Source: an uncultured Clostridia bacterium (GTDB lineage Bacteria; Bacillota; Clostridia; Christensenellales; UBA1242). From it: DNA of 43,504 nucleotides. Below are positions 1 to 10,609 of this stretch, one piece after another (position 1 is the first letter of the stretch; each line of letters starts with the position of its first letter). The translations under genes and the position numbers were made by a program. The notes beneath the pieces were generated by a model. That model saw nothing but the letters and a program-made list of their open reading frames with translations. It did not search any database and had not been told where the DNA came from. The stretch lies in the NCBI GenBank assembly GCA_944381145.1, contig CALWJZ010000031.1, positions 1-43,504 on the forward strand, in the 5' to 3' direction.

Positions 1-1374
1 GTTAAAAAAAATAATAAAGATTTTAGTGAAGAATATATGTTAAATTTAATTATTCCTTGCCATAATTTAGAAAAATGAATTAAACCTTGTTTAAATAGTA
101 TTTGTATCCAAAAAAATAATTTAGGATTAAAAAGAAAAGCAATATTTATATGTGATAATTGTAATGACAATACTGAATTAATTATTAAAGATACAATGGA
201 CAAATCTGAATGAGAATATGAAATATACGAAACTAATAAAGGATGTCCAGGAGGAGCAAGGAATGTTGGATTAGATCATGCAAATGCAAGATATATATGA
301 TTTATAGATGGCGATGATTGATTAGTAGGAGAAGATTCTATCGATATGGTTTTAGATTGTATGTTAAGAGATGACATGGATATAGTGCAATTTAAAATTA
401 GAAGTAATGCTAATCCAAATGGAGAATTTGGAGGAGGAACAGTATGAACTGCTATGTTTTCTTCAAGATTAATAGGAGATTATAGATTTAATGATAAGCA
501 AAATGGAGAAGATAATGATTTCTGCGAAGAGATGTGAAATCATAGAAATCCAAAATTTGGGAAAATAGCATTAGCGCCTTATTTTTATAATTATCCAAGA
601 GAAAACAGTTTATCTGATATTGCTTACTCTTGTTATAAAAAACAAAAACAAGTTATTGCGTTAGCTTGTACCAAGAATTACTATAAATATTTATGAACAT
701 GATTATATGCATATACAAGAAATAATTATTATAAAAAAATATATTTATTTATAGAAGATAATAAATTAAATTTACCTTTTATAAATATAGAATATATAAA
801 TATAAACAAAGTACCATTAGATAAAAATGGATTAAATTACAATACAGGATATTCAAAAGCTTCACTTGTAAGATTATATTTATCTAATTTTATAAAAGAA
901 GATATTGTATTATGATTAGATATTGATTTAATAGTCAAAGAGAATATTAATGAATTATGAGACATAGATTTAAACGACTATTATGCTGCTGGAGTTGTTG
1001 ATCTTGGAGCTAAAACTAATTTAATGACTCCTAATATAGATATAAATAAAAATTGCTATATTAATTCAGGAGTTGTATTATTCAATTTAAAGAAAATAAG
1101 AGAAGATAAAAAAGATATTGAATTAAATAATTTCGTTAATGAAAATAAATTATATTATCCAGATCAAGATACTATAAATGTAATATTTAAAAATAATATA
1201 TTGTTATTAGAAAATAAATATAATTCTTCTTTATTTACAGGAGTTAATAAAAATTTTAAAATATATCATTGAGCAGGTTCAAAAGAAAATTGAGTATATG
1301 ATAGAGAATATTCTAAATTATGAATTGATTTAGAAAAAAATCAAGATATTGATTTTAAATTAGAAGTAAGTTAA
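1..1374 (+). CDS. GT2-GT8 two-domain glycosyltransferase (5' partial)
   Basis: Two glycosyltransferase domains lie in one frame with TGA read as Trp (13 TGA, no TGG). The N-terminal half is GT-A family 2: it opens with LNLIIPCHN, has KGCPGGARNVGLD, and its metal-binding DGDD is at codons 103-106 counted from nt 1. The C-terminal half is family 8: VIALACTKNYYKYLW, the DID motif at codons 307-309, YINSGVVLFNL, YPDQDTIN and HWAG near the end. Both families move sugars from nucleotide-sugar donors, probably in the cytoplasm. The frame is open to the window edge. ATG at 37 is a possible start, but no strong ribosome site precedes it, unlike other genes here, so an upstream start is likely. A second glycosyltransferase follows after 38 bases. 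The acceptor (virion protein, host surface polymer or DNA) cannot be told from sequence. Confidence 0.85.
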
Positions 1375-1412
1375 TAATTTTATATGAATATAATAAAAGG
1401 AGAGAATAATTA

Positions 1413-2510
1413 ATGGAATGTGAATATTATGATAATATATTTTATTTTGATAGAATTAATAAAATTGGAGGAGTAGAAACTTTTTTTTATGAAATTGCAA
1501 AAAAATATTGTAATAATGATATAACAATATTATATTCATTAGGAGACAAAGAACAAATTTTAAGATTAAAAAAATATATAAGAGTAATAAAATATACTGG
1601 GCAAATAATAAAATGCAAAAAAGCTTTTTTTAATTATAATTTAAAACCAATAGATAATATAATGGCTGAAAAATATTATGAAATAATTCATGCAAATTAT
1701 GAAGATTTAAATATATATCCAAATACCAATCCAAAAATAAATGAATATATTGGAGTTAGTCAATCTGTCTGTGATGCTTTTACGAAATTAACAGGACTTC
1801 CGTGTACTTTATGTTATAATCCTATTACAATAGAAAAACCAAAAAGAGTTTTAAATTTAATTTCCGCAACAAGATTAACAAGAGAAAAAGGAAAAGATAG
1901 AATATTAAAATTAGCGAAAGCTTTAGATAAAGAAAATATTCCATACATATGAACGATATTTACTAATGACAAAGAAATTATAAAGCATCCAAGAATTATA
2001 TTTATAGAACCTCAATTAAATATAAGAGATTATATTGCAAAAGCTGATTATGTAGTACAATTAAGCGATACAGAGTCATATTGCTATACTGTAATAGAAA
2101 GTTTATCATTAGGAGTCCCTGTAATAATAAATCCGTGAAAATGTTTAAAAGAATTAAATATAGATGAAAAATATGGTTTTATAATTCCTTTTGATATGAA
2201 AAATATACCTGTAAAAGAAATATATAATTCTTATTTTCATTTTAAATATATTCCTAAGGAAGACAAATGAAATGAAATATTAGAAAAAGGTAAATCTACA
2301 TACCAAGAAGAATTAAAATGTTTATACGAAGTAGAAGCTCTTCCTCTGTATAAAATAAAAAATTATAAAGATAAAGAATTAGGTAGAATTCCAGAAGCTG
2401 GAGAAAAATGAATTGTTACAAAAGAAAGATTAGATATTTTACTAGGAGAAAATGAAAACGGAGAGCAATATGTAAAATTAACAAAAGTATTAAATAAAGG
2501 TGGTGAATAA
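1413..2510 (+). CDS. GT4-like (GT-B fold) glycosyltransferase with small C-terminal phage domain
   Basis: This is a 365-residue protein after four in-frame TGA codons are read as Trp. The N-terminus has the GGVETFFYE donor/acceptor loop of GT-B enzymes. The C-terminal half has SATRLTREKGKDR and then TESYCYTVIESLSLGVPVI, the E(x7)E-type nucleotide-sugar region of family 4. Residues of about 320-362 (GRIPEAGEKW, then VTKERLDILLG) form a short appended module that I recall on other phage proteins; its role is not clear. The start is set by AAAGGAGAGAATAATTA before ATG. The stop is one base before the resolvase start, so the two are co-transcribed. It probably acts with the GT2-GT8 protein on the same glycan. 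Confidence 0.8.
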
Positions 2511-2511
2511 A

Positions 2512-3030
2512 ATGAATATATTAAGTTTAGATTTATCAACACATTCAAGCGGATGAGCTTATTTTGAAGATAAAGAATTAAAAAAATATGGTTGTATTAA
2601 TTCATCATCTACAGATTTAATAAAAAGAATTTATAAAATGACAGAAGAAATATATAATATTCTTAGTGAATATAATAAGGTAGAAAAAATAATAATAGAA
2701 GAAGTTAGACCAGAAACAGAAAATGGAATAAGAAATTTAAAAACTTATAGAGCTTTAATGTGATTACAAGCGTCTGTAGCTTTTTTAATTCATGATAAAT
2801 TTGAGAATATTAAAATAGAATACGTATATCCGAGTTCATGAAGAGCCATATTAGGAATCAAAAATGGGAGAGGGATAAAAAGAGATAGTCTTAAATTAGA
2901 AGATATATCTTTTATAAAAGAAAAATATAATATAGAAGTAAATGATGATATAGCAGATGCTATATGCATAGGATTATCTCAAATAAATAAGCAAGATATT
3001 TCAAAAGAAGATAAATTTATTTGAGAATAA
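2512..3030 (+). CDS. RuvC-like Holliday junction resolvase
   Basis: This 172-residue protein has the RNase H-fold layout of phage RuvC-like resolvases. Asp7 sits in LSLDLSTHSSGW, an acidic pair at about residues 63-64 in KIIIEEV, and a C-terminal DDIADAICIG with acidic residues near 145-149. These are the expected metal ligands. Such enzymes cut branched DNA during phage recombination or before packaging. All four Trp codons are TGA. The start follows AAAGGTGGTG, which lies at the end of the preceding gene. A strong hairpin terminator begins directly after the stop. Confidence 0.8.
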
Positions 3031-3031
3031 A

Positions 3032-3067
3032 AAAAAGAACTGCAATTTAATAATTGCAGTTCTTTTT
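3032..3067. terminator. Bidirectional intrinsic terminator between convergent operons
   Basis: A perfect 16-bp stem (3032-3047 with 3052-3067) and a TAAT loop. The arms begin with an A run and end with a T run, so it can work in both directions. It closes the + strand resolvase operon and the - strand operon whose last stop codon (3066-3068) lies in its right arm. Confidence 0.85.
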
Positions 3068-3362
3068 AATAATATTTATTTTTAATTTTTATAATTTTTT
3101 CTCCATATACTGATATAATATTAGCAATCAATTCTTCTTTTTCATATTCTAATTGAATATTATAAGAAAATATTATAGCATGAACGAGCTCATGGATAAG
3201 AACTTTACTTAATTTTTCCGCTCTTAAATCAGAAGATAAGTAAATTGTCTTAGATATATTATCACAAACTCCAATAGTATAAGTATTATCTTCTTTTAAA
3301 AGATATTTATTGCTAGGAGATACGAATTTAATATGTCAAATTTTACCATTAATTTCAAACAT
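3066..3362 (-). CDS. Small HEXXH zinc metallopeptidase-like protein
   Basis: This 98-residue protein has a clear zinc-binding HEXXH helix, VLIHELVHA, with His57, Glu58 and His61. An acidic stretch follows (EYEKEELIANI), and one of its Glu residues could be the third ligand. It resembles the short HExLxHA proteins found in phages and in ImmA/SprT-type metallopeptidases. It has no signal peptide or other domain, so a cytoplasmic role is likely. One Trp codon is TGA. The start overlaps the end of the upstream gene by 8 bases, so translation is probably coupled. The substrate is unknown. Confidence 0.7.
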
Positions 3363-3831
3363 TGCTATTTATCTTATTAGCTAGTTCAATAAATTTTTGA
3401 GAAAGCATAGTTTTTTCTTCGCCAGTAGCATCCATAATCATTTCATAAACATCTTCTCCAAGTTCTTTTATGTATTTTTCAAGTTCTTTCATTTGTTTAT
3501 CTTTTTCTTGATGCATTTCTTTAGATTCCATATACATTTTTCTAAATTTAGGACTTCTACCTTCTCTAGTATCTCTTATATGAGTATCTCATAAAGGATT
3601 TTCTATATCTTCATAATACATTTTATCATATTTATTTCTATAATATTCTCTTGTATTAGATTTTTCATCTTCCATAGCTTCGGAAATTGAGCAGTAATAA
3701 ATACTTTGAGATAAATCTTTTATCATATCTATTACTTCTCCAAGTTCATGAGTATTTATATTATCAATATTATCTAATTCTGATAGTACTTTATTAGATA
3801 AACATTCTTTTATTTTTTTAATGTCTTTCAT
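3355..3831 (-). CDS. Conserved phage protein of unknown function, helical
   Basis: This 158-residue protein joins two standard-code fragments across a TGA at 3589-3591. The N-terminal part (ELGEVIDMIKDL, then CSISEAMEDE) matches a helical family I recall from gut Bacillota phages, usually beside the glycine-rich protein encoded just upstream. The C-terminal half is a charged Lys/Glu/Met-rich helix, likely a coiled coil. It starts one base after the previous gene ends and overlaps the metallopeptidase start by 8 bases. No catalytic motif is visible. It could be a minor virion or late accessory protein. Confidence 0.7.
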
Positions 3832-3832
3832 A

Positions 3833-4261
3833 TTAAGCGACCCTTTCTACTATTAAATTAGCATTTTGTACATTAATAGGGATAGTACTTATATTTTTTA
3901 CACTAACTTGTAAGCAACATCCTTTAGGGACATCAATGAAAACATCTGTACTTACATTTCCGAATTCTGTTACTGCTGCAGGAGTAATTGTTGCAGTAGT
4001 TGTTGCAATAGGTTCTCCATTAATAGCAATAGCAATAGATATAGGACCCACAGCTTCTCCTGTTGGAATAGCTATATTTCCGCCAAAAGTAACTCTAAAT
4101 CTTGCGCGGCATTGACATCCAGTAATACCACGCAAAGTTATAAGTCCGCTTCCTTCTCTATGAACTATGGAATCATTACGACTACATATAGGCGTATCAG
4201 TAAATAAAACATTTTGATTAACTAAAACATTTTGTAATGCATTAGCAGTAAGTTCATACAT
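3833..4261 (-). CDS. Conserved phage beta-rich protein, unknown function
   Basis: This 142-residue protein has alternating hydrophobic segments that suggest a beta-sandwich: CQCRARFRVTFGGNIA, then ISIAIAINGEPIATTTATI, then VFIDVPKGCCLQVSVKNIS. I recall the family from gut Bacillota phages (motifs NVLFTDTP and REGSGLITLRG). A compact beta-sandwich next to structural genes fits a decoration or adhesion protein, but this is inferred. It has no Trp. Cys pairs occur as CQC and GCC. The start follows a good ribosome site (GGAGGAAATAAAA). Confidence 0.7.
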   Translation of the reverse strand: MYELTANALQNVLVNQNVLFTDTPICSRNDSIVHREGSGLITLRGITGCQCRARFRVTFGGNIAIPTGEAVGPISIAIAINGEPIATTTATITPAAVTEFGNVSTDVFIDVPKGCCLQVSVKNISTIPINVQNANLIVERVA

Positions 4262-4293
4262 TTTTATTTCCTCCTTCTTAGTTTATAGATTTA

Positions 4294-5136
4294 TTAGCAA
4301 CCGCATCCATAATTATACCCATAATTATTTGCTCCGCCATAGCAATAAGGTGCTGGGACAGAGAAAGCAGGTACAGGTGCAGGTCTTAATGCATTTACAA
4401 GATAATTATTTTGAGCTTGTTGAGAAGCACTTAATCTTAATGCTTGATTTTCATTTTCTAATGTAGAAATCTTATCTTGAGTTAAGAAATCTAATATAGC
4501 TCTTGTATTTGCATTTTGATTATCTACGATATCTCTTGTACTGTCTGAGATAGCTCTTCTAGTATCACAAGATTGAGTTGCTAAATTGTAGTTAATATCG
4601 CAGAAACCACGCTCGATTTGTCTTTGAGTTTCACAACAGCAAGATGCGCTTTGAGTAGCTAAGTTATTTAATTGAGATACTATGCTATTAGTATTTTGAA
4701 TATTGGCAAGGTTCATCGCATTAAATCCATCTTGACTTTGATATCCTAATTGTGCAACGGCATTATCTAATCCACGGAATTCGCTTGTTAAATTGTTTGT
4801 TAAATTAGCAAATCCATTAAGCATTCCTGTATTCATTGCATAGAATCCGTCACATAATCCTTGTTGAATTCCTCTAACGCCACTTTGGATATCAGCAAGA
4901 TTCATATCTTGACATAATTCTCCTCTTGTTAATGCACCTTGGAATCCTGGGTTATTAACTCCTCCAAATCCATTTCCGAATCCTCCGAATAATCCATTAC
5001 CTCATCCACCAAAAGCAAATAAGAATAAAATAATTATTCACCAAGATCCATTTCCAAACATTGAATTATCATTGTTTGTATTTCTTGTTGCCGCAGCAAT
5101 GTCGGCTAAGCTGTAACCATTATTTGAGCTAAACAT
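4294..5136 (-). CDS. Conserved glycine-rich phage protein with one membrane segment
   Basis: This 280-residue protein is extended upstream of an internal Met by reading TGA as Trp. The N-terminus (MFSSNNGYSLADIAAATRN) leads to a membrane segment WWIIILFLFAFGGWG at about residues 33-47, then a Gly/Asn/Phe-rich linker. The rest is repeated helical text of the type ADIQSGVRGIQQGLCDGFYAM and NLATQSCDTRRAISDSTRD, with a CCC triplet, and ends in NYGYNYGCGC. I recall this family as very common in gut Bacillota phages near the lysis/tail genes; its function is unknown. The WW pair is written TGG TGA, showing both codons side by side. The start follows AAAGGAGGGC. Confidence 0.8.
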
Positions 5137-5167
5137 AATTTATAGCCCTCCTTTCCTTAATATATAT

Positions 5168-5419
5168 TTAAAGCTTAAAGATTTGTCTAAAAGCTTTAAA
5201 TTCTTTATCATAATCCAAACCACGTTCTTTAGCAATATTTCTTACTACTTGTTCTATTTGTTTTGTATCTCCTTGTTTGATTAATTCTGCTAAATTTTGC
5301 ATGATAGGATTTCCTTGATTAGCAGCTTCATTAACAATATTCGTTATAATAATTGACGGATCTTGATTTTTAAAGCTGCCAATCATATTTAATATATCTT
5401 GTTGATTTCTAAAAAGCAT
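5168..5419 (-). CDS. Small conserved phage protein, unknown function
   Basis: This 83-residue helical protein has Gln/Asn-rich segments, including LAELIKQGDTKQIEQ and NIAKERGLDYD. It resembles short gut-phage proteins that end with a helix like KERGLDxD...F. No catalytic or membrane motif is seen. It overlaps the end of the upstream gene by 11 bases, with a ribosome site (AAGGAAGTG) inside that gene, so it is likely translationally coupled. Confidence 0.6.
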   Translation of the reverse strand: MLFRNQQDILNMIGSFKNQDPSIIITNIVNEAANQGNPIMQNLAELIKQGDTKQIEQVVRNIAKERGLDYDKEFKAFRQIFKL

Positions 5420-5831
5420 TTATTTTCACTTCCTTGTCTTTATTTGATTTAGAAGTAGCATTATTATTAGAAGTAGGTGTACTCATTAATAAATCTAATT
5501 TATTATTTAATAAATTTATCTTTTCTATTAAATCACTTGTTACATTTACTTCTAATGCTCCTTTAGATTCTTCAACAGGAATAGGCCTATAAGTATTTAT
5601 TTGAGTTGTTCCATTATTATTCCATGATTTAATATAAATTTCACTTAAATCAGCTTTTGGGAAAACTCCAAATCCTCCGAATGGTACTTCGTTAGCTTTA
5701 ACAATATCTATGCTATCTACAATTTTCCCTTGTAGACTAGGTTGCATAATTTGTTGAGATTGTTGTTGCGGCTGATACATATTACCATATGATGAATAGT
5801 TTTGATAAAAATTATTTGGATAATAATTCAT
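5409..5831 (-). CDS. Conserved phage protein with Tyr/Asn/Gln-rich N-terminus
   Basis: This 140-residue protein is the first gene of the operon. The N-terminal ~30 residues are low-complexity (Tyr, Asn, Gln). A beta core follows (residues about 35-90) with VKANEVPFGGFGVFPKADL and IYIKSWNNNGTTQINTYRPI. The tail is helical and Lys/Asn-rich. The core matches a small family I recall from gut Bacillota phages; the fold suggests a virion-associated or scaffold-like protein, but no function is established from sequence. The ribosome site is GGAAAGGAGAGTTAG. A promoter candidate lies about 60-85 bases upstream. Confidence 0.6.
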   Translation of the reverse strand: MNYYPNNFYQNYSSYGNMYQPQQQSQQIMQPSLQGKIVDSIDIVKANEVPFGGFGVFPKADLSEIYIKSWNNNGTTQINTYRPIPVEESKGALEVNVTSDLIEKINLLNNKLDLLMSTPTSNNNATSKSNKDKEVKINAF

Positions 5832-5887
5832 AATTTCTAACTCTCCTTTCCATTATATCCTTTCCTTTCATTGATATATAAATTTTT

Positions 5888-5915
5888 ATTAAAATTTATT
5901 TTTATATTTTGTCAA
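5888..5915 (-). promoter_or_regulatory. Candidate sigma-70-type promoter for the 5831-to-3066 operon
   Basis: On the - strand, TTGACA (5915-5910) is followed by a 16-base spacer and TTTAAT (5893-5888). The -35 box and the bases around it (AATTTGACAAAATATAAAAA) repeat those of the better promoter at 31570-31598. It lies in a 238-base gap, downstream of a terminator and upstream of five - strand genes and the metallopeptidase. The rest of the gap (5916-6038) is A/T-rich with no gene seen. Confidence 0.6.
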
Positions 5916-6038
5916 ATTTTAATAAAAATTTATTAAATTTAGCATATAAAATAAAATTTTTAAAAATATAGGTATTTTATCTATAAAAATAAAAATATCT
6001 TTTATATAAGATATCCTGTTATAATTTTAAATAAAAAA

Positions 6039-6070
6039 AATAACTTATAGCTTTTAAGCTATAAGTTATT
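6039..6070 (-). terminator. Intrinsic terminator after the tail gene at 6070-8151
   Basis: A 15-bp perfect inverted repeat (6039-6053 with 6056-6070). On the - strand it is followed by a run of T (complement of the A run at 6033-6040). It begins at the stop codon of the upstream tail gene and separates that transcript from the next promoter. Confidence 0.8.
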
Positions 6071-8151
6071 TATATTTTTTCTAATGCTTTATTCGCAGAT
6101 ATTGTCATGGTTCCATTTATATCAAAAGGCATAGAAATATTAGAAATTATATAATCCCCAGAAATATCAGACTCTTCATTATATAAAGTAATTCTTGTAT
6201 TTGGTTCTAAATTATATATTGGAATCATTTGAATTTGAATAGATTCATTGTATCCTGTATATTCATATAATAATTCTTTTATCTTATTATATGCGCTATT
6301 AGAAATACCTCCAATAGAAAGAGATTGATAAATTGAAGATTCTACTTGTATATATGATTGATTTTTCTTTTCACATTCTTCTCTTTTTATATTAGTATCT
6401 ATTTGATTATTTTCTATTAATACATACGGAGGTATTACTGGTTCAAAAATACAATTTATATTATTATCATTTATTATTTTACTTCTTCTTCCTATATTAT
6501 TTATATTTAATTGAGATAATGAACCTTCTGTGTCAATAAAATCTAAAAAATAATCTATTTTACTTGGATTAGCTAAAACTTCATCTTTAAAACCACCAAG
6601 ATAAATAATTTTATTATTTTCTACAATGCTTGATTTTTGTAAATCATATAATTTTGGTCATTCATTAGCCAATTCCGTATAATAATAATTAGATTCTAAT
6701 CCTAGAGGTTCCGCTTGAATACCTTGCAAATATAATTCAGATCTTCAATCTGTAGTTCTTACTGTAACTAATTCAATATTCGAAATAACGTATCCATCGC
6801 TGATTCTTTTATTTATTTTATATTTCTCGCTGTCTCAAATAAAAACTTTATTAATGTTTGTTACTAAATAAAATTCTCCTTCTATACCTTTATTTTTAAT
6901 TAAATTATTATAATTAGTTACTTTTGTAGCTACTTTTGCTTTTCTCAATCCATCATCTGGATCATCATAAAAATATACTTCATAATCATTTCCTATTTTA
7001 GGTTTTTTATCAATAGCTAAATGAAATCTTATAGGAATATCATTTCCATTAGCATTTTTTCTTATTCCTCAAACTACAAAATCATTTTTAACATTTAAAA
7101 AATTTGGAGAATTTGAATATGATATAATTAATGGACTATTAGAAAAATCATATTCGCTTTTTCCTTTTGATATATCTATAAGATAATTATTATTATTTAA
7201 ATTATTTAAATCAATTGTAGATTTAGAAGTATTTAAATAATTCTTCTGCTCTTGAAAAATCCAATTACCAGTTATATCATAAAAGTATTCATAGTTACCT
7301 AAGGTGTTTTTTATTTTATCTAAAACAGCTGAGCTTATATTATCTCCTGCGTTTGCGATTAATTCTTGAGGATATGTAAAATCTGTATATATATATCCTA
7401 TATCTTCTCCATATGAAAATATTTTATAAGGTCTTCCTTGAATATCTTCATAATTTGTTGTTAATATTTTATTATTTCCATCATTTATAAAATATATAGG
7501 GTTATTACCCATTCATCTCATTACCATTTTTATTCTATCTTCAATATCACTTATTACTATTTTTGATAAATTTTCTCCTCCAAAATGATTCATAGCCTCT
7601 CTTATTATTCTTGATATTACAGGTTTGGTAATTATATAATTTCCATTTTCATCTAGCACCTCATACTGGTCAAATTGAGTAGATGCAGGTATAACGCCTC
7701 CACAATCACCATTTAATAAACAAGTTTTATCTTTTAAAGATAAATTTGCAGTAATACCAGAATTAGAAAAAGATATAGAACAATTATTAATAACATATAC
7801 ACCTAAAGGAAATCAGAAAATATCATACATTATATAATCTTTTGTATTATTCTTTAGTCCAATTTCTAAATATATTTTTTTATTAATTGAAAATAAATTT
7901 TTAGTATCTGTTATATTAGAATAATTTGTAGAAGGAATAAATACTTGCAAAGAACACGTCCTTCTCATAGAAGAATTTCCGTCTATTGTTATACTACCTG
8001 ATATAACTAAAGATTGTACTTCTTTTATAGGCTTTTCTTCTCAATCTAAGAAAATAATTTTTATAAATTGCTCTTTTACTTTTTGATTATTAAAATTAAT
8101 TAAAAAATTTTTATCATTTAAATAAATATAATTATTATTCAAGACAATCAT
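6070..8151 (-). CDS. Tail protein, DUF5048-like
   Basis: The frame gives 693 residues once TGA is Trp. The N-terminus has the layout of a tail component I recall as DUF5048: KEQFIKIIFLDWEEKPIKEV, then VISGSITIDGNSSMRRTCSL, then an INKKIYLEIGL strand. Later come IIREAMNHFGGENLSKIVI and VRTTDWRSELYLQG. These proteins sit in the tail tip or hub region of gut Bacillota phages. The start is ambiguous. ATG at 8149-8151 has GGAG directly next to it; TTG at 8140-8142 has the same GGAG at a better distance. Either start lies inside the end of the upstream gene, so translation is coupled. Confidence 0.75.
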
Positions 8152-9856
8152 CTCCAATACATGAAATAATACTACTGAATGATTGTCTTTCAATATTATC
8201 AATTCTAGTTTTATTATTTTTATTTATTATATTATAATATTCATAATTTTTAAAATTACATTCATCTATTTCATAAGCTGTGCATGAAAATTCTCATAAC
8301 ATTCTACTTAAAGACTGTCTAGGAGTTAAAGATACATCTGTTATTTTTATTAATATATTTCCTTCAGTAGGAGACCTAAATAATTTTACTTCATTATTAT
8401 TTAATCAATTTAGTACTAAATCTCTAAATTTTCTTTCATAATTATAATCATAAAATTTATTTATTCCATTTGATTCATTATAATCATCATATAAATATTT
8501 TCATTGTCCGTAAATTTCTTCTTTAGAGGTAAATATATTATCTTCATCTTGATTTGCAGATATTAAACAAGTTATTGGAAATTGAATATAATCTGTATTT
8601 CCATTTTTTCTAATAAATGGATATCTTGAGCCTAAAGTAGTAGTAATCGACTGAGATAAATTGTGTTTAAAAGAACTTATATTATTATCAAATTTTAATT
8701 TTAATTGTCTATCTGATGTTGTTAAAAAGCTATAGTCAAAAATTATTGAAATAGGTTCTTTTGTTTTTATTGAAGTTCCACAGTTACCTTTATTATTTTT
8801 CTTTTGTGCAGAATATTTATAAAATACTCCACTTTCAATAGTATAATCATATAAAATATAATCTAAATTTGAAATTTTTGTAACTGAAATTATTTTTAAA
8901 TCTTCTCATATAGTAAAATCGGTTTTGCTAGAGCATCTTTTAAAAACAATATCTCCAATAAAATCTTTTGCATTATATTCACCTAATATTCTTATTCCTA
9001 TTCTGCCATTCTCTTCATCTTTTATACATTCTAATTTAGCTTCTAAGATATCTGTAAAATCATTTACTAATATAATATTATATGTTAATGTCTCGCTATA
9101 TAAATTTTGAGTCGTATAGCTAAAAGTAAAATAATAATCTTCTCCTTCTGAAAAATTATATTTAAAAGTATAATTTATTACATTTCTTGTATCATAATCG
9201 TTACTTATGATATCTCCACTATCTGTTAATAATTCATTATTCGAATTATATAATTTAATTCTATAGTTTTTTAAGTATTCTGTTTCTGCAAAGTATGAAT
9301 AAGTTATTCTTCCTATTAAATCTACAGTAGAAGAATAATCTCAATAATTTTCTATATTTGGGGATAAATTTTGAATTGTAACTATAGGTTGACTTATTCC
9401 TCTAACTAAACATACTGTTGATCATTCTGAAAAGTAAGACTCGTTTTCATTCAATCAATTTGAAATAGCTTGCGGAAGAGTTAAAGAAATATTCGTAGCA
9501 TAAACAGAAGTAAAACGTAATTGAATTTTATAATATTGATTATATTCAAAATTATTATTCTTTAAATCTCCTGGTTCTATTTCAATATAATATTTATAAT
9601 CTGTTGTAATAGAATTATCTAATTTTACATTATCAATTTTTATTTCAGAAGGATATAAATCTTCATTTAATACAGATAAATTAGTATATTGATTCGAAAT
9701 AGATATCTGTACATTTTTTATATCTTCTATATTATTATATTTAGATAAAGAAAAATATACTTTGCATATATTTTTTTCTTTATCATCGCTATTTATTAAA
9801 AAAGCTTTTTCATATGTATTAGTAAGCGGCGGATATAAATTTACTATAGTTTGCAT
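8135..9856 (-). CDS. Probable tail/adsorption structural protein, beta-rich
   Basis: This is a 573-residue protein with several TGA Trp codons and no standard-code counterpart longer than 133 residues. It is mainly beta strands with fibronectin-like spacing, such as TIQNLSPNIENYWDYSSTVD, RITYSYFAETEYLKNYRIKL and FYKYSAQKKNNKGN. The C-terminal third (SLTPRQSLSRMLWEFSCTAY) matches a region that, in my memory, occurs next to DUF5048-type tail genes. It overlaps that gene and follows the membrane and lysis genes. A baseplate or tip role is inferred from context. The start follows AAAAAGGAGAGATAAAA. Confidence 0.65.
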
Positions 9857-9912
9857 TTTTATCTCTCCTTTTTATAAATTTCTTTATATTTAAAATGAAA
9901 TTTATCTCTATT

Positions 9913-10575
9913 TTATTTTTTAAAAAATAATAATTTATTTTTATTTGCTTTCTCTTCTGTTTCAGATAATTTATTAACAGCTTCTTCTAAATATCAGGCT
10001 AATTTTTCAACTTGTTCTTTATTTGGTAATTTAACAAGAGACAATCATTGTACTGCTACAAATCCAATTACAACCTCATTTTTATCTTTTATTGCTATAT
10101 CAAAAAAAGATTTTATATTTAAATTATTTTTAAAATTATATGTGCTAGGCATAGATGATTTTAATTCTTCTATATTTTCACATTTAAAATATCCTTTTGA
10201 AGTTATTTCCGCAACGAAATGCGGCATTACTGATATAGGAATATTTGTACACATATTTATTGTTGGAGAAAGACCAGCTCTATAAACTTCGAAAGAAGCT
10301 GACATTTTTAATGCAGACCTATAATTTGAGTAATGTTGCCCATTATGGAATTCAAATAATAAAATTCTATCTGCGTTTAATAATTCTTTATAATATTCCA
10401 TATTCTTTACGATATCCATATATTCTTCTGACTGGTCTTTCACTTGTTTTGCTATTGGAACTTTTTCAGTTATTTTATTTATGTACTGCTTACAGAAATA
10501 TAGTCCTAATAAAAATTCTGCTAAAAAAATACCAAAATTTCTTGAGGTTTCTATTAAAGAATCAAAATTTATCAT
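9913..10575 (-). CDS. Membrane-anchored protein with GAF-like domain
   Basis: This 220-residue protein has one likely membrane segment at about residues 12-30 (NFGIFLAEFLLGLYFCKQYI). A basic stretch and a helix follow, then a domain with ADRILLFEFHNGQHYSNYRS, PISVMPHFVAEI and FFDIAIKDKNEVVIGFVAVQ. That strand order recalls GAF-type folds seen in small phage membrane proteins next to holins. No enzymatic residues are clear. It lies directly after the holin gene with a strong GGAGGACTAAA site, so it may take part in lysis control or envelope sensing, which is inference. The end is extended 44 residues past a TGA. Confidence 0.65.
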
Positions 10576-10609
10576 TTTAGTCCTCCTTATATAATTTTAG
10601 TATTCTATT

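Noticed and set aside
5916..6038. Possible small RNA or origin in the A/T-rich gap
   Set aside because: Only general A/T richness is visible, without repeats, conserved hairpins or a second promoter beyond those listed.
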